Shown one piece after another: positions 43,817 through 56,132 of a stretch of DNA of 64,000 nt (position 1 is its first letter; each line of letters opens with the position of its first letter). Made by a program: the position numbers and the translations under genes. The notes under the pieces were generated by a model, which was not told the origin of the DNA, made no database searches, and saw only the letters and a program-made list of their open reading frames with translations. The stretch is from Arabidopsis thaliana (taxonomy: Eukaryota > Streptophyta > Magnoliopsida > Brassicales > Brassicaceae): contig NC_003070.9 of the NCBI RefSeq assembly GCF_000001735.4, forward strand, positions 3,162,001 to 3,226,000, read 5' to 3'.

Positions 43817-46444
43817 ATGGCGACGAAGACTGTTTGGATCATACTGTTGTGTCTATTTGTTGTTTCCCAGGCAGATCAGGGTTTCGATGTTCGTCATCAC
43901 CTCTCCACCGTCACCAGGTTCTTTCTCAATCCTTCTTATTTCGTGGTTCCCGAGGAAGTTGAATTAAGAACAACACTTTATCATCTGGGTCTAATTGGTC
44001 CGATTGCTTGACAACATTGATACCACTTTGTCAGAAAAAGGTGGAAATTTGTGTTGTTCTCTTTAGCGAGGTCTAATTATTTTTTGGGGGAATTTGAATT
44101 TGGTGTGCAGATACTCTACTTCGAAAGATGTTACCCAAAATTTGATTGAAGGGTCGAATGTTCCTAGTGAGTGTACACCTATCCACCTTAACCTTGTGGT
44201 AAGCGTAGTTTATTTGGGTTAAATGGAATGGCAATGAGGGAGAATAAAGACTGAAATAGTGGTTTTTGACATGTTAGGCTAGGCATGGAACTCGTTCTCC
44301 GACCAAGAAACGATTGCGGGAATTGGAAAGTTTGGCTGGTAGGTTTAAGGAACTGGTAAGAGATGCAGAAGCTAGGAAATTGCCTTCAGACAAAATTCCT
44401 GGATGGTTGGGACAATGGAAATCTCCTTGGGAAGGAAAAGTGAAAGGTGGGGAGCTGATCAGGCAAGGGGAGGATGAGTTATACCAACTGGGAATTCGGG
44501 TTCGGGAACGGTTTCCTAGTTTGTTTGAAGAGGATTACCATCCTGATGTCTATACAATAAGAGCTACGCAGGTTGGTGGATTTTGAATCTTTTTATGTCT
44601 GTTTCTGCTCAGCAAAATTTGAGATGATGTGAACGCTAGAATTTGGTTGCAAGCATTGGCCTGAAATGTTTAAATCTCTTGGTAGATTCCTAGGGCATCT
44701 GCAAGTGCTGTAGCATTTGGAATGGGGTTATTCAGTGAGAAAGGAAATCTGGGACCAGGCCGTAATAGAGCATTCGCTGTCACTAGCGAAAACCGTGCCA
44801 GTGATACAAAGTTGAGATTTTTTGAATGTTGTCAAAACTACAAGGTATAGTTGATTGAATGAATCTAAATATATTTTTTATTGTAGGCTCATCCTCGATA
44901 TAGTAGTCGCTCAGTTTATTCGATTCTGAGCATTTCTTTCCTTTACATGGTCTATGATTGCAGAGCTATAGAAAAGCTAAAGAGCCTGCTGTGGATAAGC
45001 TCAAGGAACCTGTTCTGAATAAAATTACAGCTTCCGTTGCAAAGAGATATGATTTAAAATTCACGAAACAGGACATTTCTTCTCTCTGGTTTCTGTGCAA
45101 GCAGGTGCTTCTTTCTTGCATCTCGTTTTAAATTTCTTATACACACCTTTCAGGACGCTACAACACCTACTTCTCATCATTAATCAATTATAATGCTAGA
45201 TTTGTTTTGAAATCTACAGGAAGCATCATTGCTTAATGTAACTAATCAAAGTTGTGAACTTTTCACGCCATCAGAGGTACAAGTTGCTGTTTATATATTT
45301 GTATGCGTTTTAAGTATCCTGAAGCTTGTGGATTTAATGCTATAATGCTAGTTATGTGTAACACAATCATCTGTAGGTTGCTTTGCTGGAATGGACAGAT
45401 GATTTGGAAGTGTTTCTCCTCAAAGGTTATGGAAATTCCTTGAATTACAAAATGGGAGTTCCACTTCTAGAAGATGTTTTGCATTCAATGGAAGAAGCTA
45501 TCAAGGCCCGGGAAGGTAACCTCAAACTTTAACCAAGAAATAATGAACGATTTGTTTGTCATCGTAGACACCAGATCTAATTATTTTTCCTATTCAATTA
45601 TCATGCAGAAAAGCTCCCACCTGGAAGTTACGAAAAAGCAAGGCTTAGGTTTGCACATGCCGAAACAATAGTTCCCTTTTCTTGTCTTCTTGGGCTTTTC
45701 CTTGATGGATCTGGTTAGTCTATCAATTTCACCTCTCTCATACTACCCCACTTGTGTTTTTTGTGAACATATGATTCCTCTCAGTGCTTGTTCTTAAAAA
45801 GGTCTTAAATGTCTTACAGAGTTTGAGAAAATACAGAAGGAGAAACCTTTGGAACTCCCTCCACAGCCTCCCAAAACCAGGGATTTTAGAGGCAGCACCA
45901 TGGCTCCTTTTGGTGGGAACAACATTCTTGTCCTATACAGTTGTCCCGCAGAATCCTCTCCCAAATACTTCGTTCAGGTTCTGCACAATGAGCATCCTAT
46001 TGCAGTGCCAGTAAGTTTCATCTAACTACTAAACGCAAACTCAATTTTAGCTCGATCTTAGTGGCCATTGAACTTCAGACATAACTTCTAGAATTTTAAG
46101 AAATGACTTGACTCACTTTTCTGTTTTGCCCTTCTTCCGTTTCCTAATATCTCTATACAAATTTCAGGGTTGTGATGGAAAAGATTTCTGTCCTCTTGAA
46201 GATTTCAAGGTATTTTGCATCTTTCCCTCTGAATTTTCCTACCATTTTCATTCTATACCTACCCTTGCATGAACTTCTTTTATCTTTCTTATTACAGGCC
46301 AAAGTGGTAACTCCTCATCTAAAGCATGCTTTTGACAACCTTTGCAATGCTGATCTAAATGACCTGAAACAGAAGCCTGCATCAAGTAAGTTATCTATAC
46401 TGTCAAGTTGGCTGTTTGGGTCAAGCCACGATACCGAGCTCTAG
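43817..46444 (+). CDS. Histidine acid phosphatase, multiple inositol polyphosphate phosphatase (MIPP) type
   Basis: Eleven exons, 43817-43917, 44111-44198, 44278-44571, 44686-44844, 44964-45104, 45220-45276, 45377-45515, 45609-45713, 45820-46010, 46168-46209 and 46298-46444, give 487 aa. An N-terminal signal peptide (about 1-19) is followed by the phosphohistidine motif RHGTRSPTKKR (His66) and a HAE motif at about residues 343-345. HAE in place of the HD of fungal phytases marks MIPP enzymes, which dephosphorylate inositol polyphosphates such as InsP6. Paired cysteines (CTP, CDGKDFCPLEDF) suit a secreted or ER protein. The last four residues are DTEL, reminiscent of an ER-retrieval signal (animal MIPP1 ends SDEL). 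I recall it as At1g09870. Substrate specificity is inference from family. Confidence 0.93.
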
Positions 46445-46827
46445 TTACTACACAGCTCTTCTTACATACTGGCTGATTACAGTTTGAACCTGAAATCACA
46501 CAGAGCATTGTTGTCTGTTTTTTTTTTTGTCCCCTTGCCACATTTGTGTTCTAGTTAGTTCAATCCGCTAATCTGAAATATTTTGATTTTGATCTCTGAA
46601 TCTATTTCCATACTTGCTTGGTAGAAACTTAAAGCTCTAAATTTCAGATCTGGTACATCGATCAGTTTAAGGACTTAAAGCTCTAAATTACACTCTATGT
46701 GTGGATACAAGCCCTCTTGGACTAAAATTTGCAGTAAACTTTTGATATAAAGTACCAATCGAGAAAATAATCATTATATCTATCTGTATATTAATCAATA
46801 ACATTATAAGGAAAACTGAATACAACT
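46445..46827. other. Convergent 3' region
   Basis: 383 bases between the stops of the MIPP-like gene (+) and the first lyase (-), AT-rich, 3'UTRs only. Confidence 0.55.
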
Positions 46828-49800
46828 CTATGATCTAGTAATATAATTGATGGAATCAGGATATTCAAGACGAATATAATCATACATGAGTCCTTGAAAA
46901 GGGCTTGTGGCGAGCGCTTGAGTTAGATATATGGTGTTATTTCCCACGTGAAGAGAAGCAGCAGGAACATTCACACTATATAACCAATATAGTCCATGAA
47001 TACCATGCCTTGCGATTGTATTATCCCTTCCTATTTGCTCTGTCCTAAACAATGGAGGGTCTGCAGAAAGATCGTTCACCCGAACCTGCAAAAAGATTAC
47101 CAAATAAACAAATGAATGTTTTCACTTTCATAGAGAAAAAAGCGTCCATGCAACTTGAGATTCGCACCTGCAATTCTGCTACGTTTGATGTGGCTAAAGC
47201 GATTCGCAGTTTGAAGTTTCCGGTTACGTTTTTCATTTTATCGTCGAACTGAAATCTGATCTGCCATGTTGTACCTTTATATCCTCCATTTGCTTGCTTC
47301 CTACAAATCCAATGTTTATACTTTAACAAAGTTTCATAATGGTAGTGTTTTGAATTTAAGTTGGTCACAAACTAACCTTGTAACTTGCATGAAGAACCAG
47401 TTTTTAGAGTAGTCATCAATATCAACATTGTAGACCATATCTTCATCGGGGTACAGTTCTGAATAGCGTTCCCACAATCCGTATTGTCGATATTTATCAG
47501 AATGGTTTAAGTATAGTTTGTTTACAAAGCTTGGATTCGGGTCAGGAATGTAGAACTCTGCAGCGCTTCGGTCTGGTACACCGATTTCCCATAGAGTTGA
47601 ACCGTCTCTAGGAGGCTCATACACTAAGTCTCCTAAGCTAATCTTTGAGCCTGTTTCCAATATTTCACTCTTTCTTAGTCTTGTATCTATATATGAATTA
47701 GTATCGTTGTGGTATTAGAAGTGTTCGAACCTGGAGAAATGTCAAAAACGGTGTCGTTGTGGTAATCACCGATGAATCCCGGAGCAAATGCATAGAGATT
47801 ATAACGACCACTTCTCACATTATTGATAGAAAAAGATCCATTTTCGTCTGCTTTAGACCAGAATTGATAACCCTGTCAACGTAATTAAGACCAAAACTTA
47901 TAACTAATCTAATTGTTAACTAACAAGAGGGAGAATGAATATATGATAGATTAAGGAAGTTACTTTGCATTCTCTTTGCCATGAGCCAACATCTCCTGGT
48001 GCAGCCAAGCCCACATAGGAACCATTTGCAGGTATATCCTCACTACTTATGAATCTGTTACAAAACCAAACTATCCACTTAGGAATCTGTTATGTCAAAA
48101 AAAACGACGTAGATTCAAGAGATAATGAAGCAAGAAGTGTACCTGTCTCTTACGAGTAATCTACCGCTAACAGATCCTCTTTGGTCAGATGCAGGAAAAT
48201 CATCTGAAGCGGTGAAGTTATAAGGCCACTTTTCTTCTTCAATCTTTGTCTGAAACAACAACCAAATCTATTGCTCAGCTCTTTTGTTCTTACATATGAA
48301 CATGAACATGTGTGTAGATGTATGACTAACCTGGTTCTTGGCTTCATGCCAGAGCAAGAGAGGATCAACTCCTTTAGGAAAAGAGTTGAGATAAATGAAG
48401 ACAGGTCCAAATACTTTCTTCCATGCTTCACCGTTTTTAAAACTCATGATTAGGTCTGCTCCAACATAGTGAGTGCTGTGAAATACCTGTTTCCATTTCA
48501 CACACATCAACTATCATTCATCTTCTATTCAAATTATGCGATATATGACGAAACCTATTATTTCTTACCGCAAGGTTAGTTGGACCGACATGGGAGCCTA
48601 GGAATTGCTTGAGAGGCCCAGCAGAACGGAACTCATTGCTTGGAGTGATTTGCCAGAACCCAACTGAATCATTTGTGCTTATCCATCCATGAACTTTTAT
48701 GTCTTTACTCTCCATTGAGTACTCATACTTGTCATCCACCTATAAGATGAATCAACTTTAATACTCTGTTTCCTCTGTTTTGATTCCTCTGTCTTTTCAA
48801 ATTGAAATGGATGGCTTAGATGTTTTCTATAAAGAATTCAAATTTACCTCTCCTTTAAACTCGGGCTCGATAGGGTCAAGAAGTTGAACTGCCTCGGGAT
48901 AAGCAAGAGGCTGACCACGAGGCGGAACCCGATCATCTGGCACAGGCATGTACCTTTGCCTGTCATCTGAAATCGCCATGTAATGAAATTTTTTCTTGTT
49001 TAGCTTAAATACTAATCGCATATTATCGAGTTCAACAGCGGGCCATCCTTGTAACCGTTCGAAGATGGCGTAACTGTAGAATCCGGACGAGTTTTGCAGC
49101 ATTACAAACCTGAAATTAACTCATGTCTCATCAATATAGATCCCAAGAAACTAAAGATTTTCTCTAGATACTAACTTGACTACCTCTTGTCTATATTCAC
49201 TGGAACAGCCGTAGTTGAAGATGTATTCCATGTCCTTGTAAACGATAGCTCTATTTTCTCATCGTTCTGTGTAATCACTTCCATCTTTGTTGCTTCAATC
49301 CTGTAAAGTAATCCAAGTAAGTCTCACTTCACATTTAGGTCATATTAATTGGTATAACTAAACATAGACACAACAACCATATACCGGTCTAGTGTGCCTT
49401 TGGTCTTTTTAGCCTTTTTCCCAGGGAAGTTCCACACTACGTCCCAGTAACTACAGAAATCAGATCAATTAGAGACTTAAGAGTTTAAACACTCAGAACA
49501 GAGCAGTTAGATACATAAAGATATACATACTTACCCTCTATCATATTCTTTGTTGGTGTAGTAGGCGAGCACATTGTCGATACCATTATACTGGATTCCG
49601 GTGACGAAACCCTCAGGATTTGATAAAGTTAATTGTAAAAATCTATTCTCCATTACCACCTACAAATCATCATCATCACTTAGGGTTTCTTAAACAATTC
49701 ACGTGACTTGCATATCAAGAAAGCCACAAATTATGAGCGTAACGGTTTAATTTATGAAATAGGTCTCTCTAGTTGTTAATGAAAAGCTATTTAAGAATCT

Positions 49801-50163
49801 TGATTAGTAAAAATATGTATAGAGACGACGTACATATCGATCTTGGTAATGTAGCTGCAAGACTTGTGTTGATTCTGGCTCAGGAGTTTGGTTTTGGCAG
49901 AATGCAATTTCAAACACAGACATGAACATGATCAAAGCAATAACCCATCCTCTTTGTTTCAATAAGTGTCTCCGATAATCTATTTGTCACCAAACATGCA
50001 TACACACATACGATATCGTTTTGTTAGGAGTTAGGTTCTTATCACTTATCATGTTGGTTAAATTTTTTCAAATTTAAAAAAACAATATTGTAATGATGTT
50101 TATTCTCTGATGCGTACCTTTTGTCGTCACGAGCTTGAACACATGTGAAGAGAAGAGAAACAT
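46828..50163 (-). CDS. Rhamnogalacturonate lyase (PL4) paralogue 1, with hydrophobic N-terminus
   Basis: Fourteen minus-strand exons, 50163-50118, 49979-49834, 49659-49535, 49450-49385, 49300-49184, 49109-48848, 48739-48569, 48486-48331, 48249-48143, 48054-47964, 47872-47731, 47650-47377, 47300-47168 and 47085-46828, give 697 aa. The PL4 family cleaves the rhamnogalacturonan-I backbone of pectin by beta-elimination. Three parts are visible: a catalytic beta-sandwich (VVMENRFLQLTLS..., YWDVVWNFPG, FHYMAISDDRQR, VHGWIS, SHVGPTNLA). Next is an fn3-like domain (GYQFWSKADENGSFSI, YNLYAFAPGFIGDY), then a C-terminal CBM-like domain (GTTWQIRF, GRDNTIARHGIHGLYW). Exons 1-2 encode a hydrophobic stretch (GWVIALIMFMSVFEIAF) suited to a signal peptide or anchor. 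A model starting at Met67, which would give 631 aa (the length I recall for At1g09880), would lose it. Tandem paralogues follow. Confidence 0.9.
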
Positions 50164-52236
50164 GATGAAATCAGCGGATTTGTCTTGGGGCTTTCTCGAA
50201 ATCTGTCCACAAAATGTAATAAGACAAACGAAGTTGTAGAGACGAGGCAAGTAAGAAAGAAAGAAAGAAAGAAAGAAAGAGTCCTTGTTTTATATTATGA
50301 CAACATCATTATATAGGTTTTCAACTAATAAGAATCTTTTACTCATACAAAAACTTTGAAGTGGGACAATGACAAGAGGCAAAAAGTAAAACATAAGAAC
50401 ATGTGAACTGATAAACAGAAACACAATTAAAAAAAAAAGGCAAAAAAAAGGAGAGAAGCAAGTTAAGTGCTGCTTTAGGCAACATCTAAAGTTTTCTTCT
50501 GCTATAAACAAAGAATTCCGTTTTTGTCTTATGGTAAAATACCTTTTTGGCGTCTTGTATATATGCATTACAAATTTATAATAAGATTAATGGATATTGA
50601 ACAAATAATTCATCAAGAAATATTACGATCCTCGCGTAGAGGCATGAAACAAAACTCGTTCTAGGGGTTAAGCATAAAAAACCTAAGACATGCATAAGCG
50701 GAGAAATTCAATAACATAGTATGTATAAGCATATTTTATGATATAAATTACTCAATGGTTTTGTTTTTTTCCCTGATATATATTTATGTCGTAACTCATG
50801 CAATAATACATACATTAGTAGTATCACGTGATGCGATTCGTACAAGGCAACCACTCCCAATAATCCATATTGCTTTTCTTTTCCCAACAATATTTAGCCT
50901 ACTCGGTAGATTTCTAAGGAAACTACGTACCTAACCATCATAACATCCGACTTACCTGAAAGTGGTTCGGCTTCTTGAAAGTGACACCACTCAATATTTC
51001 GTTGTATTCTTTAATACCTTTTTTGTTGTTGTAAAAGTATAAAAATATGTAAAAATATGCACACGAACAGGAGAGGGAATGTAACGAATGTTGATGCTTG
51101 AAGCAAAAGTTGTAGGCGGCTACTTGGGTGGTTGATTTGAGTTAGGGAAAGCACAAACATACATACATTCATATAAAATAACACATACATGTAAGAAGAG
51201 ATATATAAAGACTTTTAACAGAGGTTGTTCACCAGATGCTTACCCATATCTTTTCCAACGAACACTTTCACGGGTTAAATTTTTATTCTATTTAACAGAA
51301 AGAACAAAAAAGAGTCTTTTTCGATGAGACAATCAAATAGATGAATAAACTACATCTCTCTATTTTTCATATTTTCTTATATCTATACCAAAAACAAACC
51401 ATAATGTCACTTACCATTCAATAGTCGTTGATCTGGAGTCTGGAAATTTTTAAAATACAAACAGTGAAAAGAGATTGTATATATTTAAAAACACCAGATT
51501 GAGATGATTCTTAATAGAAGAGAACCAATATTTATAAATTAATTTTGGTCGCAAAAAGTCAACTAGTATTAAGTTATTTGTTAGAACATTCATTTGACAT
51601 TAAACCCTCTAGATAATCTTCCATTCAAAAATGATTTATTTTCTCAAAGAAATTGCCTAAAAACAATTCAGCAATAGATGAATAACAAAGACTGGAGCAA
51701 AATCCTTTCCTATATTACTATCCTAAGAAATTATTAAAACTGGAAAAGTCAAGATTTGTGTTGCATAATTGTATTTCACAAATAAAAAAAATGTTGCATA
51801 ATTGTATGTATCTGAAATGTCTCCTAATCTTTTCCCTTTCTGTAAGATTTACAAAATTGAATGACAAGATAGAGTCAAAGATTTTTTTTTTAGTAGTCAA
51901 CAAAAAGTATATACAGGAAATATTTCGTACCATTTATGTCACTATAATTCATTTCTAAAATAAATGATGAAAATACTTTACCCGGCGTAGAGATTTTATA
52001 ATTTTCGGAATTCCTTATAAAAAAATTAATGCATTATTTATTTATATTTCTTGTTTTTTTTTCTCACTTGTCTCTTATGAAATAACATGGTCGCTTTTAT
52101 ATATTGTCTATGTCAAATTAATGATGTTTAAGTAAGATAATAGAGAACAAGGATTATTGAAAGTGAAACGCATATACACAACATTTTTAAGCAAATTTTG
52201 TTATAGTTTCTGAAAGAATTATGCAAGAAAATTTGA
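50164..52236. other. Intergenic region between lyase paralogues 1 and 2
   Basis: About 2 kb of AT-rich DNA, holding the promoter and leader of paralogue 1 and the 3' end of paralogue 2. Contains a (GAAA)n tract at 50253-50281, probably in the 5'UTR of paralogue 1, and a 16-bp direct repeat at 51759-51774 and 51792-51807. Nothing gene-like. Confidence 0.55.
50253..50281. repeat. (GAAA)n microsatellite
   Basis: About seven AAAG/GAAA repeats, some 90 bases upstream of the ATG of the first lyase paralogue; (TTTC)n on its transcript strand. Confidence 0.85.
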
Positions 52237-55200
52237 TTAGCTGGGAGCTTCGAATCTGATGTAATCATACATGATCCCTTGGAAAGGACTTGTGGACCTT
52301 GGCTGTGTGAGAAACAATGTATTCTCGCCTTCTAGAAGCTTAGAACCAGCCACTTCCACATTGAACAACCAGTACAATCCATGTATTCCATGTCTCGCTA
52401 TCGAGTTGTCTCTCCCGATCAATCCGCTCGTGAACATCGGGCTTGCATTCGCATTGTTCACACGTATCTTCATCCCCAAGTTTTGAGTCAAGATTCATTT
52501 AATTTCGTCAGGTTGTCTTTCTTTATATGTTCTAATGTACAAAAAGAGATGTCATGGATTGATAAATATATATAGACCTACTTGGAGTTCAGAAAAAGTA
52601 GCGGATGCTATGGCTACTCGTAAAGTATAGGAGTGATTCTTATCAATGTTTTTGAGTTCGAATTTGATTTGCCATGTTGTTCCTTGATATGTTTTGTTAT
52701 CCTTTTTTCTATGAAACGAAAATGTAACAATATGGTTAGAGAAGAGCTCAAATTCAAGAAATGGAAATGATCACGCCAGAGATGATGAGAAACACCTAGT
52801 GACTTGAGCGTAAAACCAGTCTTTTCTATAGTCGCTAGAGCCAACTACATATACCAAGTCTTTATCCGGATAAAGTTCTGCATATCTTTCCCATAAACCA
52901 TATTGCCGGAATCTGCAAGAGATTAAGAAATTCGAATAATAAAATCAAAGGTGCATTTTGGTAATAAAAGGAATTGCATTTTAGTTCATTCTAATGTTTT
53001 TTTTTCTGTATCATATAATTCCATTTCTATTTATATGTTCTGTTACTTTTGTCTAAGTACAATGTAACAAGATTTGTATGTGAATATATGTCAAAACCTG
53101 TCAGGGTGATTTTGATAAAGGTTGTTGATATATTTTGGATTAGGATCGGGAACATAAAACTCTGCAGCAGATCGATCTGGAAAACCAATTTCCCATAATG
53201 TTGCTCCATTTCTTGGAGGTTGATAAACAAGATCTTCCACATATATATAACATCCTGCGCATATAATGAATTGTAACAAAAAAATGTTTTGGGGAGTTAA
53301 TAGAAAGCAAGAAAGAAAATGAGGACCTGAGGTGATTGTGATAACATCATCGTACTTATAATCACCAATAAAACCAGGAATCCATGCATAGAGATTATAC
53401 TGGCCTGGCCTTATACCACTAATGTAAAAAAATCCTTCTTCATCTGTTCTTGTCCAAAATTGATACTCCTGCAATGAAATGTTCATGGAAAATTTAACTT
53501 GTGTTCAGAACACTTCCATGTCTCCTTTATTGGATTTCTATCAATTTCAAAATCACCTTGCATTCTCTTTGCCATGAACCAGCAGCTCCAGGCACAGCCA
53601 AACCAACATAACCTCTATTGGCTGCAATGAAATCTTTATCTACATACCTTAAAATCATAAATAAACCATCACTTAGTTATTATAGTGTAATAACGACCAC
53701 AAGATGTGAAATATTTGTGGTATTTAAGTACTAACATTAAAACCAACGGGGTTCACTTATTAGTTTACCTGTCTTGAACGAGGAGTCTGCCAACAACATT
53801 ACCACGTTGTTCTGTTTTCACATAATCATCCGAAGCTGGAAAACTGTAAGGCCAGCTCTCTGCTTCCACATTCATCTGAGAAAGTAAAATATATCAAAGG
53901 AATGGAATATTGTTTAATTTGTCTTCTAACTATATAAAACAAGACTTAAAGATGAACCTGAGATTTAGCATCTTGCCACAGCCAAAGAGGGTCATTATCA
54001 TCATCAGTAGACGAGTTTAAATAGACGAAAACAGGTCCAAACACCTTCTTCCATGCCTCTCCTTCACTAAACTTTGGCACTAGATCTTCCCCTGTGTAGT
54101 GTGCACTAATAAATACCTAAAGATCAAGCGTCAAACTTGTCAACATTTATAAGGAAAACATTTCTAGTATTATCTATATGGACTTACAGCAAGAGCTGTG
54201 GGTCCAACATGAGATGTCAAGTTCTGTTTTTGAGGTCCACCGGTTCGATACTCATGGCTAGGAGTTATGAGCCAGAAACCAACCGATGGCTGCTCTGTGC
54301 ATATCCATCCGTGGACAGTAATGTCTTTGTTTTCACACGAATATTGGTACTTATCGTCAACCTAAAACCAGGTTAAAGCAAAGTTTACAACTTCTTACAC
54401 AAGAAAACAGTTTCTCTCTAATAATCTTGAAGAGGAAGAAAAAATGAATAAATTTGACCTCTCCTTTGAACTGAGACTCTAAAGGATTAACAAGTAGAAC
54501 AGCTTCAGGGTAAGCCAGAGCTTGGCCTCTGTCCGGTAACCGGTCATCAGGCAATGGCATGAATCTCTGCCTATCATCCGTTACTGCCATGTAATGAAAC
54601 CTGAAATCACAGTTAAAATTTATAAGTAAAAGTCAAAGATGTTTAGGAAGTACTGAAGGAATGATTTTTGAGTTTGGTTACTTCTCTTTTCTGAGCTTGA
54701 AGGCAATTCGGGTTTCAGCAAGTGAGAAAGCAGGCCATTCTTTTAAATGCTCGTAGATAGCGTAAGTGTAGAATCCCGACGATCCACTAAGCATAACAAA
54801 TCTGTTTCCACAGTTCTTCAGGTCACAATATGAAAAATATGAAACTTATGCATCTCAGAAGACTAAGTACCTTTTGTCAATATTGAGAGGGACTGCTTTG
54901 CCTTCTTGTGATGGATCCCATTTTCTTGTGAAAGAAAGCTCAATCTGTTCTTCATTCTTCACTATGACCTCAAAGTTTGATCCTTTGATTCTGTTTCCAA
55001 AAGAAAATAATTATGCACTAGTTTCTTTGAGCTTTATTGAATCTCTCTTGGCTGCTATATGTAAGTTCAAATTCTATCTGAAAAGATGTGATTAATCTTA
55101 TTTTGGCGTTAAGCTTACATAGAAGAGACTTACACATCAAAGCCGCCAGCTGTTCCTGATCCTCCCCAAACGAGATCCCAATACCTGAAGATGAAACAGA

Positions 55201-55541
55201 GACAATGCATAATCCAATTTAACCTAAACTTAGGAAAAAAAACAAGGATCATATATATAAATCCCATTACCCTCTGTTGACTTCTTCATTAAGAACCTCG
55301 AGCAAGTTATCGATGCCATTATACTCGATTCCGGTAACAATTCCATCAGGCTTAGATAATGTAACCCGTGCAATGCCATTATCCATCACCACCTGAAACA
55401 ATATCCATACACCAGCAATTTAGTAAGTTTCAATCTTCTTTAGTATCTGCTGAGAAACGAACATAGAAGATCATGAGAAGAGTTAAAGTAAAAACCAACA
55501 TGATTGCCCTTATCATGCAACTGCAACTTAACATACGACAT
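52237..55541 (-). CDS. Rhamnogalacturonate lyase (PL4) paralogue 2
   Basis: Fifteen minus-strand exons, 55541-55500, 55392-55271, 55184-55134, 54990-54871, 54801-54682, 54600-54459, 54361-54188, 54116-53958, 53875-53769, 53647-53557, 53468-53327, 53254-53098, 52912-52796, 52708-52582 and 52467-52237, give 633 aa. The small first exon reads MSYVKLQLHDKGNH and continues VVMDNG, matching the family pattern 'xLHxxDRYVVMDNG'. A start at Met17 would give 617 aa, the length I recall for At1g09890. Domain order is as in its neighbours: PL4 catalytic sandwich (RGYWDLVW, HGWIC, SHVGPTALA), fn3-like domain (EYQFWTRTDEEG, YNLYAWIPGFIGDY) and CBM-like domain (GTTWQIKF, GRDNSIARHGIHGLYW). This reading has no signal peptide. 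It retains all introns seen in any of the three paralogues, so it is closest to the ancestral structure. Confidence 0.9.
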
Positions 55542-56132
55542 TTTGGGAAAAAATGTCTTGTGGGTTTTGGTCTTAAGCTCAAAGTAAATGTTACATGTTT
55601 TTCTATATATAAAGATCCGATTTGGAGAACTTATGTTGCCTTGGACGAGAGATAAAGAATAGGATATAGTGGAGTATATCTTGACTTTGTCGTTAAAACA
55701 GTTCGGTTGTTAGTGTTACGACGACATTTGTGTCTTTCAAAGCTTTCACTTACGTCAACAACAAAAAAAACTTTGGACATTGTTCCAAAAAAAAAGAAAT
55801 CACTCGAACAAACTTTTTAGGTTGTTCGTTTTATATATACTGTATTTGGGCTGAAAAGAAAGTGGAAATTTTACTACAACAAATATAATTATTTGAGTGA
55901 AAGCCCAAAACCAAATTTAAGGCCCAAAGTTCACAAAGCTCCAAAAAAGACAAAACAGTGCCATATCCTTTCGCTCACTGGCTTAAACCCGCCTCCTCTG
56001 TTCTTCTTCTTCTTCTTCTTCCTTCTCTCACTCGAAAATTTCTTATTAGATGTCTTAAAACTTTAGTTTAATTTGTCTACTTTCGAACTTTGGCTTTTAG
56101 TTTTGTGGGGGAAGATTCATTGATATACCTCT
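55542..56132. other. Divergent promoter lyase 2 / PPR
   Basis: 591 bases between divergent starts. GGCCCAAA at about 55921 and 'GAAAGCCCAAAACC' near 55900 are GCCCA-type motifs. A (TTC)n tract at about 56002-56022 is probably in the PPR 5'UTR. No gene. Confidence 0.5.
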
